The position numbers were made by a program, and so were the translations under genes. DNA of 64,000 nt from Leifsonia sp. ZF2019. GTDB taxonomy: Bacteria > Actinomycetota > Actinomycetes > Actinomycetales > Microbacteriaceae. This document shows, in pieces, positions 25,756-33,547 of the stretch. Location: contig NZ_CP065037.1 in assembly GCF_019924635.1 (NCBI RefSeq), positions 1,860,001 to 1,924,000 of the forward strand, given 5' to 3'. Every line of letters begins with the position of its first letter. Within the stretch, counting starts at the first letter, position 1. The notes beneath the pieces are model-generated. The model was not told the origin of the DNA, did not search any database, and saw nothing but the letters and a program-made list of their open reading frames with translations.

Positions 25756-26655
25756 ATGGCCGTCGTCACCATGCGCCAGCTGCTCGACAGCGGCGTCCAC
25801 TTCGGACACCAGACCCGCCGCTGGAACCCGAAGATGAAGCGATTCATCCTCACCGAGCGCTCGGGCAGCTACATCATCGACCTGCAGCAGTCGCTCACCT
25901 ACATCGACAAGACCTACGACTTCGTCCGCGAGACGGTCGCCCACGGCGGCACCATCCTCTTCGTCGGCACCAAGAAGCAGGCGCAGCAGGCGATCGCCGA
26001 GCAGGCGACCCGCGTGGGCCAGCCCTACGTCAACCAGCGCTGGCTCGGTGGTCTGCTGACCAACTTCCAGACCGTCTCCAAGCGCCTCGCCCGCATGAAG
26101 GAGCTCGAGGAGCTCGACTTCGAGGGCACCACCAGCGGCTTCACCAAGAAGGAGCTGTTGATCAAGAAGCGCGAGCTGGACAAGCTGCACAAGTCGCTCG
26201 GCGGCATCCGCAACCTGTCGAAGACCCCGAGCGCGCTCTGGGTCGTCGACACCAAGAAGGAGCACCTCGCGATCGACGAGGCGAAGAAGCTGGGCATCCC
26301 GGTCATCGCCATCCTCGACACGAACTGCGACCCGGACGAGGTCCAGTACCCGATCCCGGGCAACGACGACGCCATCCGCTCGGTCGGCCTCCTGACCCGC
26401 ATCGTCGCCGACGCCGCGGCCGAGGGCCTCATCCAGCGCCACCAGAAGCCCGAGGAGGGCACCGAGCAGGCCGAGCCGCTCGCCGAGTGGGAGCAGGAGC
26501 TGCTGCAGGGCCAGGCCGAGGTGCAGTCGAGCGCCGAGACCGAGAAGGCCGCTGACGCCGACCTCGCCGAGGCCGAGGCGGACTCCGCCGAGGTCATCGC
26601 CGAGGGCGAGGCCGACGCCGAGGCTGCGGCGGACGCCGAGCCCGAGGCCAAGTAG
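25756..26655 (+). CDS. rpsB: 30S ribosomal protein S2
   Basis: A 299-residue S2. The conserved core begins [27 protein letters not shown] and contains FVGTKKQAQ and [12 protein letters not shown]. From about residue 245 the protein is an acidic Ala/Glu/Asp tail of about 55 residues. ATG 25756 follows AAGGAG; the frame is open upstream to 25576, but that part is leader. tsf follows 44 bases later. Confidence 0.97.
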   Translation: MAVVTMRQLLDSGVHFGHQTRRWNPKMKRFILTERSGSYIIDLQQSLTYIDKTYDFVRETVAHGGTILFVGTKKQAQQAIAEQATRVGQPYVNQRWLGGLLTNFQTVSKRLARMKELEELDFEGTTSGFTKKELLIKKRELDKLHKSLGGIRNLSKTPSALWVVDTKKEHLAIDEAKKLGIPVIAILDTNCDPDEVQYPIPGNDDAIRSVGLLTRIVADAAAEGLIQRHQKPEEGTEQAEPLAEWEQELLQGQAEVQSSAETEKAADADLAEAEADSAEVIAEGEADAEAAADAEPEAK

Positions 26656-26699
26656 TCACCCCACAAACCCGCTTTCGACAAGAAGGTTCCAGTCAGAAC

Positions 26700-27530
26700 A
26701 TGGCAAACATCAGCATCGCTGACATCAAAGCCCTGCGCGAGCAGCTCGGCACGGGCATGGTCGACACCAAGAAGGCGCTCGAAGAGGCCGGTGGCGACAT
26801 CGAGAAGGCGACCGAGATCCTCCGCTTGAAGGGTGCGAAGGGCAACGCGAAGCGTGCCGACCGCTCCACCAGCGAGGGCCTCGTCGCGGCCAAGGAGAAC
26901 GGAAACGGCTCCGCCACCATGATCGAGCTCGCTTGCGAGACCGACTTCGTGGCGAAGGGCGAGAAGTTCATCGCCCTGGCCGACAAGGTCCTCGACGCGG
27001 CCGCCGCCGCGGGTGCGACCACGGTGGAGGAGGCCCTGGCCGCCCCCGCCGGCACTCAGACCGTCGCCGAGCTCATCGGCGACGAGGCCGCCATCCTGGG
27101 CGAGAAGGTCGAGCTCCGTCGCGTCGCATCCGTCTCGGGTGAGAACTTCGCGATCTACCTGCACAAGACCTCCAAGGACCTGCCGCCGCAGGTCGGTGTC
27201 GTCGTCGGCTACACCGGCTCCGACGCGGAGACCGCCCGCAGCATCGCGCAGCACATCTCGTTCGCGAACCCGACCTACCTCACCCGTGAGGACGTTCCGG
27301 CCGCCGAGGTCGAGAACGAGCGTCGCATCGTCGAGGAGATCTCGCGCAACGAGGGCAAGCCGGAGGCCGCCCTCCCGAAGATCATCGAGGGTCGCCTCGG
27401 CGCGTTCTTCAAGCAGGTCGCCCTGCTGGAGCAGGAGTACGCCCGCGACAACAAGCTGACCATCGCCCAGGTGCTGAAGGACTCGGGCCTGACCGTGTCC
27501 GGCTTCGCCCGGTTCAAGGTCGGCGCCTAA
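26700..27530 (+). CDS. tsf: Translation elongation factor Ts
   Basis: A 276-residue nucleotide exchange factor for EF-Tu. The N-terminal UBA-like domain (IKALREQLGTGMVDTKKALEEAGGD) and the TDFVAK motif, which contacts EF-Tu, are present, followed by the two core subdomains. It forms the rpsB-tsf operon, which ends in a strong terminator. Confidence 0.97.
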   Translation: MANISIADIKALREQLGTGMVDTKKALEEAGGDIEKATEILRLKGAKGNAKRADRSTSEGLVAAKENGNGSATMIELACETDFVAKGEKFIALADKVLDAAAAAGATTVEEALAAPAGTQTVAELIGDEAAILGEKVELRRVASVSGENFAIYLHKTSKDLPPQVGVVVGYTGSDAETARSIAQHISFANPTYLTREDVPAAEVENERRIVEEISRNEGKPEAALPKIIEGRLGAFFKQVALLEQEYARDNKLTIAQVLKDSGLTVSGFARFKVGA

Positions 27531-27540
27531 AGCACCGATG

Positions 27541-27580
27541 AAGGAGTCCGGATCGCCGTGAGCGATCCGGACTCCTTTTC
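27541..27580 (+). terminator. Intrinsic terminator after tsf
   Basis: A 16-bp perfect stem (27541-27556 with 27562-27577) and 5-base loop CGTGA is followed by a short T-run. It is the strongest terminator in the window. Confidence 0.92.
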
Positions 27581-27656
27581 TGTGCGCCCACCCATAGGCG
27601 CACGAAAAGACACGCACTAGCGTTAGAACGAAAACCACGGAAGGACCACACACGAC

Positions 27657-28370
27657 ATGTCGGCAGCCAACACGAGACGCAGGGTCCTTCTCAAGCTTTC
27701 CGGCGAGGCGTTCGGCGGGGGGCAGCTCGGCGTCAACCCCGACATCGTGAGCAGCATCGCCCGCGAGATCGCGCAGGCGGCGGAGGACGTCGAGATCGCG
27801 ATCGTCGTCGGTGGCGGCAACTTCTTCCGCGGCGCCGAGCTTTCGCAGCGCGGGATGGACCGCGGGCGCGCCGACTACATGGGCATGCTCGGAACGGTGA
27901 TGAACTCGCTCGCCCTGCAGGACTTCCTCGAGCAGGCGGGCGCGGAGACGCGCGTGCAGTCGGCCATCTCGATGACCCAGGTCGCCGAGCCGTACATCCC
28001 GCGCCGCGCGGAGCGCCATCTCGAGAAGGGCCGCGTCGTCATCTTCGGCGCCGGCGCCGGACTGCCGTACTTCTCGACCGACACGGTCGCCGCGCAGCGC
28101 GCGCTGGAGATCAGCGCCGACGTCGTGCTCGTCGCCAAGAACGGCGTGGACGCCATGTACGACTCCGACCCGCGCACCAATCCAGGGGCGCGCAAGATCG
28201 AGCACATCAGCCACCAGGAGGCGCTGCAGCAGAACCTCAAGGCCGTGGACTCCACCGCGCTGAGCCTCTGCATGGACAACGGCATGCCGATGCGCATCTT
28301 CGGGATGGAGCCGGCCGGCAACGTCACCGCGGCACTGCTCGGCGCCGAGATCGGCACCCTGCTCGGCTGA
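27657..28370 (+). CDS. pyrH: UMP kinase
   Basis: A 237-residue amino-acid-kinase-fold enzyme that phosphorylates UMP to UDP, feeding all pyrimidine nucleotides. [23 protein letters not shown], the [13 protein letters not shown] helix and [12 protein letters not shown] are typical. A TAGCGT box at 27618-27623 and AAGGA at 27641-27645 precede ATG 27657. Confidence 0.96.
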   Translation: MSAANTRRRVLLKLSGEAFGGGQLGVNPDIVSSIAREIAQAAEDVEIAIVVGGGNFFRGAELSQRGMDRGRADYMGMLGTVMNSLALQDFLEQAGAETRVQSAISMTQVAEPYIPRRAERHLEKGRVVIFGAGAGLPYFSTDTVAAQRALEISADVVLVAKNGVDAMYDSDPRTNPGARKIEHISHQEALQQNLKAVDSTALSLCMDNGMPMRIFGMEPAGNVTAALLGAEIGTLLG

Positions 28371-28410
28371 CCGCTGCCTGGCCCCGCCGCCGGGTGCGAC
28401 GCGTGGGCTC

Positions 28411-28416
28411 TAGACT
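28411..28416 (+). promoter_or_regulatory. -10-like box TAGACT for frr
   Basis: TAGACT at 28411-28416 would start transcription near 28423. frr has a normal AAGGAG before GTG 28449, so here the same hexamer serves a transcript with a short leader. Confidence 0.45.
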
Positions 28417-28448
28417 AGACACCGATTCACCGATCTGAAGGAGAAACC

Positions 28449-29003
28449 GTGATCGCGGATGTGATTTCCGATGCCCGCCAGCGCATGAGCAAGACCGTTG
28501 ATGCGGCGAGAGAGGACTTCGGCACCGTGAGCGCGGGCCGCGCTAACCCGGCCCTCTTCCAGAAGGTGCTCGTGGACTACTACGGTTCGCCGACGCCGCT
28601 GGCCCAGCTGGCCGGCCTCCAGAACCCCGAGGCCCGGGTTCTGCTCGTCACTCCCTACGACAAGTCGGCGCTGAAGGAGATCGAGAAGGCCATCGTCAAC
28701 ATGCCGAACCTCTCGGCGAACGTCGGCAACGATGGCGAGATCGTCCGCGTCACGCTTCCCGAGCTCACCGAGGACCGCCGCAAGGAGTTCGTGAAGATCG
28801 TCCGCGGAAAGGGCGAGGACGCCAAGGTCGCCATCCGCAACATCCGCCGCAAGGCGAAGGACGACCTGGACGCGCTCAAGGGCGAGATCGGCGACGACGA
28901 GGTGGCGCGCGGCGAGAAGGAGCTGGAGTCCCTCACGCGAACCAACGTCGACGCGGTCGACGAGGCCTTGAAGCGCAAGGAAGCCGAGCTCCTCGAGGTC
29001 TAG
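28449..29003 (+). CDS. frr: Ribosome recycling factor
   Basis: A 184-residue RRF that splits post-termination ribosomes with EF-G. The sequence matches the family over its full length, including [17 protein letters not shown] and [21 protein letters not shown]. The GTG start follows AAGGAG. cdsA begins 3 bases after the stop. Confidence 0.97.
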   Translation: MIADVISDARQRMSKTVDAAREDFGTVSAGRANPALFQKVLVDYYGSPTPLAQLAGLQNPEARVLLVTPYDKSALKEIEKAIVNMPNLSANVGNDGEIVRVTLPELTEDRRKEFVKIVRGKGEDAKVAIRNIRRKAKDDLDALKGEIGDDEVARGEKELESLTRTNVDAVDEALKRKEAELLEV

Positions 29004-29005
29004 GC

Positions 29006-30004
29006 ATGAGCGAGGGGAGCGACCCCGGCGCGCCCCACGCGCCGGTGACGGGCAGGCGGGGGAAGCCGCGTTCACGCGAGGAGCTCCGCGCGCAGGTGCA
29101 GGCCACACGCGCGGACTTCGAGCGTCAGGTTCAGGCCCGCAAGGCACAGCTCGACGCGACGAACGAGCTGATCGAGCAGCGCACCGGGCGCAACCTGATC
29201 CTGGCGATCCTGATCGGGCTGGGCGTCGGGGCGATCGTGGTCGTCAGCCTCATCTTCATCAAAGAGCTCTTCATCCCGTTCGGGATGGCGATGGCCGGGT
29301 TCGCGGCCTTCGAGCTCACGCAGGCGTTCCGCGGCGCCGGTCGTCGCGTTCCGCGCGTCCCGACCCTGCTGGCCGCGGTGGCGATCATCCCCGCCGCCTT
29401 CTGGTTCCACGCCGGCGGACAGCTCGTCGCCCTTGCGGCGGGTATCGTCCTCGTCGTCGTGTGGCGGCTGATCGAGGAGGCCGCGCTTCCGGTACGACGC
29501 GCCGGGGGAGCGGCGCTCGTCCGCGACCTCACCTGGAGCGTCCTGGTGCAGCTCTACGTCGGGCTTCTCGCGAGCTTCGTGCTGCTGCTGCTCGCGGAGC
29601 CGGGTGGCGAGTGGTGGGTGCTGGCGTTCGTCATCGTCGTCGTCGCGGTCGACACGGGTGCGTACGCGGCCGGTCTCGCGTGGGGCAAGCACCCGATGGC
29701 GCCGACCATCAGCCCGAAGAAGACCTGGGAGGGTTTCGCCGGTGCGACGGCCGCAGCCATCGTGGCCGGTGTGCTCGTGTCGATGTTCATGATCGACCGG
29801 CCGTGGTGGTTCGGCATCGTGTTCGGCGTCGTGCTGCTGCTGACCGCGACCGCGGGGGATCTCTCCGAGTCGCTCATCAAGCGCGATCTCGGCATCAAGG
29901 ACATGAGCTCGTGGCTGCCGGGTCATGGCGGCTTCCTCGACCGTCTCGACTCGATCCTGCCGTCCGCCGCCGCCACCTACGTGCTGTTCCTCATCTTCCG
30001 ATGA
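29006..30004 (+). CDS. cdsA: Phosphatidate cytidylyltransferase
   Basis: A 332-residue polytopic membrane enzyme that makes CDP-diacylglycerol, precursor of the acidic phospholipids and PI. The CDS signature SLIKRDLGIKDMSSWLPGHG with its acidic metal-binding residues is near the C-terminus. A soluble, charged, probably helical extension of about 60 residues precedes the first membrane segment. It is co-transcribed with frr. Confidence 0.95.
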   Translation: MSEGSDPGAPHAPVTGRRGKPRSREELRAQVQATRADFERQVQARKAQLDATNELIEQRTGRNLILAILIGLGVGAIVVVSLIFIKELFIPFGMAMAGFAAFELTQAFRGAGRRVPRVPTLLAAVAIIPAAFWFHAGGQLVALAAGIVLVVVWRLIEEAALPVRRAGGAALVRDLTWSVLVQLYVGLLASFVLLLLAEPGGEWWVLAFVIVVVAVDTGAYAAGLAWGKHPMAPTISPKKTWEGFAGATAAAIVAGVLVSMFMIDRPWWFGIVFGVVLLLTATAGDLSESLIKRDLGIKDMSSWLPGHGGFLDRLDSILPSAAATYVLFLIFR

Positions 30005-30017
30005 CACAATGGGGGAC

Positions 30018-30557
30018 GTGAGCACCTTCCCCCGCACCCCGAAGAAGCAGGGCTACGACGTCGAGCAGGTCGACGCGTTCCTGCAGACCGCCCGGCGCGC
30101 GTACGACGACGACGCCTCGGCCCCGCTGACGTCGGCCGACATCCGGCGCACGGCCTTCTCGATGCAGAAGGGCGGCTATTCGACTACACACGTCGACGCG
30201 GCCCTGGAGCGGCTCGAGGACGCCTTCGCGCAGCGCGAGCGCGAGGGCGCACGGCAGAGGATCGGTGACGAGGCCTGGTTCGCCGACGCGCGCAGCACCG
30301 CGCAGGTCGTGCTGAACCGGCTCGACCGGCCGGTGGGCCACCGCTTCGACCGGGTCAGCTTCCTCACCCTGGGCTACCACCGGCAGGACGTCGATCGCTT
30401 CGCGAACCGTCTGGTCAAGTACTTCCAGGACGGCCGCCCGATGAGCGTCGAGGAGGTCCGCACGGTGACGTTCCGCGAGCAGCGCGGCGGCTACCGGGAG
30501 GTGCAGGTCGACCTGCTCCTGGACAGCGTCACGGACGTCATGCTCGCCGTCCGGTGA
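30018..30557 (+). CDS. Small DivIVA-domain protein
   Basis: A 179-residue protein with three DivIVA-like turns: FPRTPKKQGYDVEQVDAFL, VSFLTLGYHRQDVDRFANRL and FREQRGGYREVQVDLLL. It lacks the long coiled coil of Wag31. GTG 30018 lies 7 bases after CACAAT (30005-30010); ATG 30009 is the alternative. DivIVA domains sense curved membrane and recruit polar partners. It directly follows cdsA, suggesting a link between lipid synthesis and polarity. Confidence 0.82.
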   Translation: MSTFPRTPKKQGYDVEQVDAFLQTARRAYDDDASAPLTSADIRRTAFSMQKGGYSTTHVDAALERLEDAFAQREREGARQRIGDEAWFADARSTAQVVLNRLDRPVGHRFDRVSFLTLGYHRQDVDRFANRLVKYFQDGRPMSVEEVRTVTFREQRGGYREVQVDLLLDSVTDVMLAVR

Positions 30558-30590
30558 CCCTGGCTGTTGCCTGAACGCGTGCGCGGTTTC

Positions 30591-30619
30591 TTGGATTGTC
30601 CGCGGAAGTCCGTTATGGT
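30591..30619 (+). promoter_or_regulatory. Complete promoter TTGGAT-17-TATGGT
   Basis: TTGGAT at 30591-30596 and TATGGT at 30614-30619 are exactly 17 bases apart, the best sigma-70-type promoter in the window. The start codon GTG 30629 lies 9 bases after the -10, so the transcript is probably leaderless. Confidence 0.65.
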
Positions 30620-30628
30620 CTTGTGATC

Positions 30629-31327
30629 GTGGGTAGACGAGAAGCAGCAGAGATCGTTCCGCTGACCCCGGCCAACCCGGTCGGAGTCGCCTTCAAGCGA
30701 TCCCGACGACCGCACATCCGGTCGCGAGCCCTGCTCTGGGGTTTCGCCTTCACCGCCGCTGTGGGCTTCGCCCTGGTGAACGTGGTGGACCCGTACTCCG
30801 GTTCGGCGGCGACTCCGGCGTATGCGGACACGCTCCCGACCGCCCCCACCACGTCGCGCTTCGGCGGGGCGCCCACGCAGTCGCTCACCGCTCCGGACTC
30901 GTACACCACCCAGGTGCAGCGTGACACGGTGAGCGTGAAGGCCAAGCCGACGCCCACTCCGACTCCCACCGCGACGAGCAAGTCGTCCGGATCGTCCTCC
31001 GCCCCGGCTGTCGGGACGCCCGACCCCGGGACGGCCCAGGCGATCGCCTACGAGATGCTCCAGGCCCGTGGCATGGGGGACGACCAGTTCAGCTGCCTGG
31101 TCGCGCTCTGGAACAAGGAGTCGCACTGGAACGTGTACGCGCACAACACCAGCAGCGGCGCGTACGGAATCCCGCAGGCGCTTCCCGGCAGCAAGATGGC
31201 ATCGGCCGGGTCCGACTGGGAGACCAACCCGGCGACGCAGATCACCTGGGGCCTCGGCTACATCACCGGCCGATACGGCGACCCGTGCGGCGCCTGGGGG
31301 CACTCGCAGTCCTCCGGTTGGTACTGA
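30629..31327 (+). CDS. Secreted lytic transglycosylase-like protein
   Basis: A 232-residue exported protein: a basic N-terminus, membrane or signal segment around residues 38-56, a Thr/Pro/Ser linker with a KPTPTPTPT repeat, and a C-terminal transglycosylase-like domain. The presumed catalytic Glu is in LWNKESHWN, followed by SSGAYGIPQALPG. It resembles actinobacterial aggregation-promoting or resuscitation-type wall hydrolases. GTG 30623 is an alternative start. Activity on peptidoglycan is inferred. Confidence 0.85.
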   Translation: MGRREAAEIVPLTPANPVGVAFKRSRRPHIRSRALLWGFAFTAAVGFALVNVVDPYSGSAATPAYADTLPTAPTTSRFGGAPTQSLTAPDSYTTQVQRDTVSVKAKPTPTPTPTATSKSSGSSSAPAVGTPDPGTAQAIAYEMLQARGMGDDQFSCLVALWNKESHWNVYAHNTSSGAYGIPQALPGSKMASAGSDWETNPATQITWGLGYITGRYGDPCGAWGHSQSSGWY

Positions 31328-31371
31328 TCGGCGGCGCGGACCGGCGTCCGGCGCGGCCTGGCCGGCCGGTT

Positions 31372-31377
31372 TAGACT
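31372..31377 (+). promoter_or_regulatory. -10-like box TAGACT for the gene at 31384
   Basis: TAGACT ends 6 bases before ATG 31384 and no Shine-Dalgarno sequence is present. Confidence 0.45.
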
Positions 31378-31383
31378 GGTCCA

Positions 31384-31695
31384 ATGCCGCGCAGCAACCG
31401 TCCCCGAGGTCGCCACGGCCCGGGGCGTGACCGCTTCGAGGACCAGCAGGACACCGGGCTCGACCGACTGCTCTCCGGCTGGCGGCGCACAGAGACGCGC
31501 CGCGGGACGACCTGGAACGTCCAGCCGGTCTCGGCCGCCCAGGCGCAGAAGAGCTACGTGTGCCCGGGATGCGGGCGCGACATCGCCCCGGGAGTCGCGC
31601 ACCTCGTAGCGTGGCGAGCCGACGGCGTGCTGGGCGACGGCGCCGACCTGGCGGCACGACGGCACTGGCACGAATCCTGTTGGAAGATCGCCTGA
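31384..31695 (+). CDS. Small zinc-ribbon-like protein
   Basis: A 103-residue, very Arg-rich soluble protein. The first 50 residues are basic (MPRSNRPRGRHGPGRD), and the second half holds CPGCG followed by HWHESCW, a plausible Cys/His zinc site. Similar actinobacterial proteins are often labelled ATP/GTP-binding, but no P-loop is present here. Nucleic-acid binding is a reasonable guess, not demonstrated. Confidence 0.75.
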   Translation: MPRSNRPRGRHGPGRDRFEDQQDTGLDRLLSGWRRTETRRGTTWNVQPVSAAQAQKSYVCPGCGRDIAPGVAHLVAWRADGVLGDGADLAARRHWHESCWKIA

Positions 31696-31742
31696 GCGCA
31701 GTCCCGCAGCGATCTTCGACCACCGAGAAGAGAAGGACCCAC

Positions 31743-32474
31743 GTGAGCACCATCGAGATCCGCGGCGGCGTCGAGCTGCCCGCGCGCCGTGAGGACATCG
31801 AGCTGCACACGCGCGACGGCCTCACCCTCGTCGGTGAGCTGGCGAGCCCTCTCGACCGCGAGCCGGTCGCGACGCTCGTGACGCTGCATCCGCTGCCGAC
31901 CGGCGGCGGTTTCATGGACTCGCACATCCTCCGCAAGGCCGCCGCGCGTCTGCCCGCTCTGGCCGACATCGCCGTGCTGCGATTCAACACGCGCGGCACC
32001 GCGTCGCCGCGCGGCCGCAGCGAGGGACGGTTCGGCCACGGGGTCGACGAGCGCTACGATGTGGAGGCCGCGATGGCGTTCGTCGCCGAGCGGGGCCTCC
32101 CGCACCCGTGGCTTCTGGGTTGGTCGTTCGGCACGGAGCTGGCGCTGATGTACGGGCGCGAGTGCCCGGTGGATGGCGTCATCCTGCTCTCTCCGCCGCT
32201 GCATCGGGCCAAGCCCGAGCACCTCGCGGCATGGGCGGGGGACTCCCGGCCTATCGTCGCCCTCATCCCCGAGCACGACGACTACCTCCAGCCTGCCGAG
32301 GCGGTGCGGCGATTCGCGCCGCTGCCCCAGATCGAGCTGGTCGACGTCGCGGGAGGAAAGCATCTGTGGGTGGGCGAGAATCAGACGCGCCGCGTTCTGG
32401 ACGAGATCGTCGCCCGGATCAACCCGGCCGCGGCCCCACTGCCCACCGAGTGGAGTGACCCCGCCTCGGTGTGA
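31743..32474 (+). CDS. Alpha/beta hydrolase
   Basis: A 243-residue cytoplasmic hydrolase of the dienelactone/KANL3-like type. It has HPLPTGGGFMDSHI around the oxyanion strand, FNTRGTASPRGRSEG, and the nucleophile elbow GWSFGTE in place of GxSxG. Asp in EHDDYLQP and His in GGKHLW would complete the triad. GTG 31743 follows GAAGGA. It converges with the AI-2E gene, 16 bases separating the ends. Confidence 0.85.
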   Translation: MSTIEIRGGVELPARREDIELHTRDGLTLVGELASPLDREPVATLVTLHPLPTGGGFMDSHILRKAAARLPALADIAVLRFNTRGTASPRGRSEGRFGHGVDERYDVEAAMAFVAERGLPHPWLLGWSFGTELALMYGRECPVDGVILLSPPLHRAKPEHLAAWAGDSRPIVALIPEHDDYLQPAEAVRRFAPLPQIELVDVAGGKHLWVGENQTRRVLDEIVARINPAAAPLPTEWSDPASV

Positions 32475-32490
32475 TCCGCAGCGGACGCGC

Positions 32491-33528
32491 CTACAGCTCG
32501 TTCTGGCGGGGGATGACGACCTGCTTGATGATCAGCAGCAGGGCGGCCGCGAAGGGGATGGCCACGAGCGCGCCGAGGATGCCGAGCAGTGTGCCGCCGG
32601 CGAGCGCGGCGACGACGACGAGCGCCCCGGGCACGGAGACAGCGCGGTTCATGATGCGCGGGCTCAGGACGTACGCCTCGACCTGCATGTACACGATGTA
32701 GTAGATCGCGGCGGCGATCGCCGTCGGAGGACCGGACAGGATGCACACCGCGACGATGATGACCGAGCCGGTGATCGTGCCCACGAGCGGGATCAGGGAG
32801 AAGAAGAACGCGATGAACGCCAGCAGCACCGGAAACTTCGCGCCGATGATCGTCAGGAAGATCGCGCTCAGCACTCCGTTGACGAGGGCGAGGGAGACCT
32901 GGCCCATGACGTACTTGCCCACGGAGTCGGTGATCTGGTCGCCGAGGTCGGCGAAGCGGGATCGCTTCGAGGCCGGAACCAGCTGGTAGGCCGCGCGCTT
33001 GATGCTCGGCAGCGACGCCGTGAAGTAGATCGTGAGGATGATCACGATGATCACGCCGAACGCGCCCTGGACGATGCCGGAGGCGGTCTGCAGGATCTTC
33101 GACGTGATGTCCGGGAGGTTCTGCTGCAACCACTGTGTGACGGCGTTGATGTTGGTGTCGTTGATCACCGACGGGAACTGGTGCTGCAGACTCTGGAACC
33201 AGTCCTCCGCGCCTCCGCTGTTGACCCACGTGATCGTGTTGTTGACGAGCTGCGTCGCCTGCGAGATCGCGACCGGCACGATGGACCAGATCAGGCCGAC
33301 GAACGCGCCGATGATCACGACCAGCGTGATGACCAGCGCCAGCCAGCGCGGGAAACGACGGCGCTCGAGGAACGAGATGAGGGGCTCGATGCCGAGCGCC
33401 AGGAAGAGCGCGGCGCCGATGTAGGTGATGATCGTGGCGAGGCTGACGATCGACGTCAGGATCAGGATGCCGAGGCCGACACCCAGCGTCCCGATGAGCC
33501 CGACCCGGAATGCGTTCTGGATCTTCAT
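32491..33528 (-). CDS. AI-2E/PerM family transporter
   Basis: A 345-residue membrane protein with seven to eight hydrophobic segments and a periplasmic-type loop (WVNSGGAEDWFQSLQHQFP), matching the AI-2E/YdiK/PerM family. Members include TqsA-like exporters and proton antiporters; substrates are mostly unknown. It begins 19 bases after the hendecad-repeat gene behind GGGGGAA, so the two are probably one transcript. Confidence 0.88.
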   Translation of the reverse strand: MKIQNAFRVGLIGTLGVGLGILILTSIVSLATIITYIGAALFLALGIEPLISFLERRRFPRWLALVITLVVIIGAFVGLIWSIVPVAISQATQLVNNTITWVNSGGAEDWFQSLQHQFPSVINDTNINAVTQWLQQNLPDITSKILQTASGIVQGAFGVIIVIILTIYFTASLPSIKRAAYQLVPASKRSRFADLGDQITDSVGKYVMGQVSLALVNGVLSAIFLTIIGAKFPVLLAFIAFFFSLIPLVGTITGSVIIVAVCILSGPPTAIAAAIYYIVYMQVEAYVLSPRIMNRAVSVPGALVVVAALAGGTLLGILGALVAIPFAAALLLIIKQVVIPRQNEL

Positions 33529-33547
33529 GTTCCCCCGGCCCTTCCGG

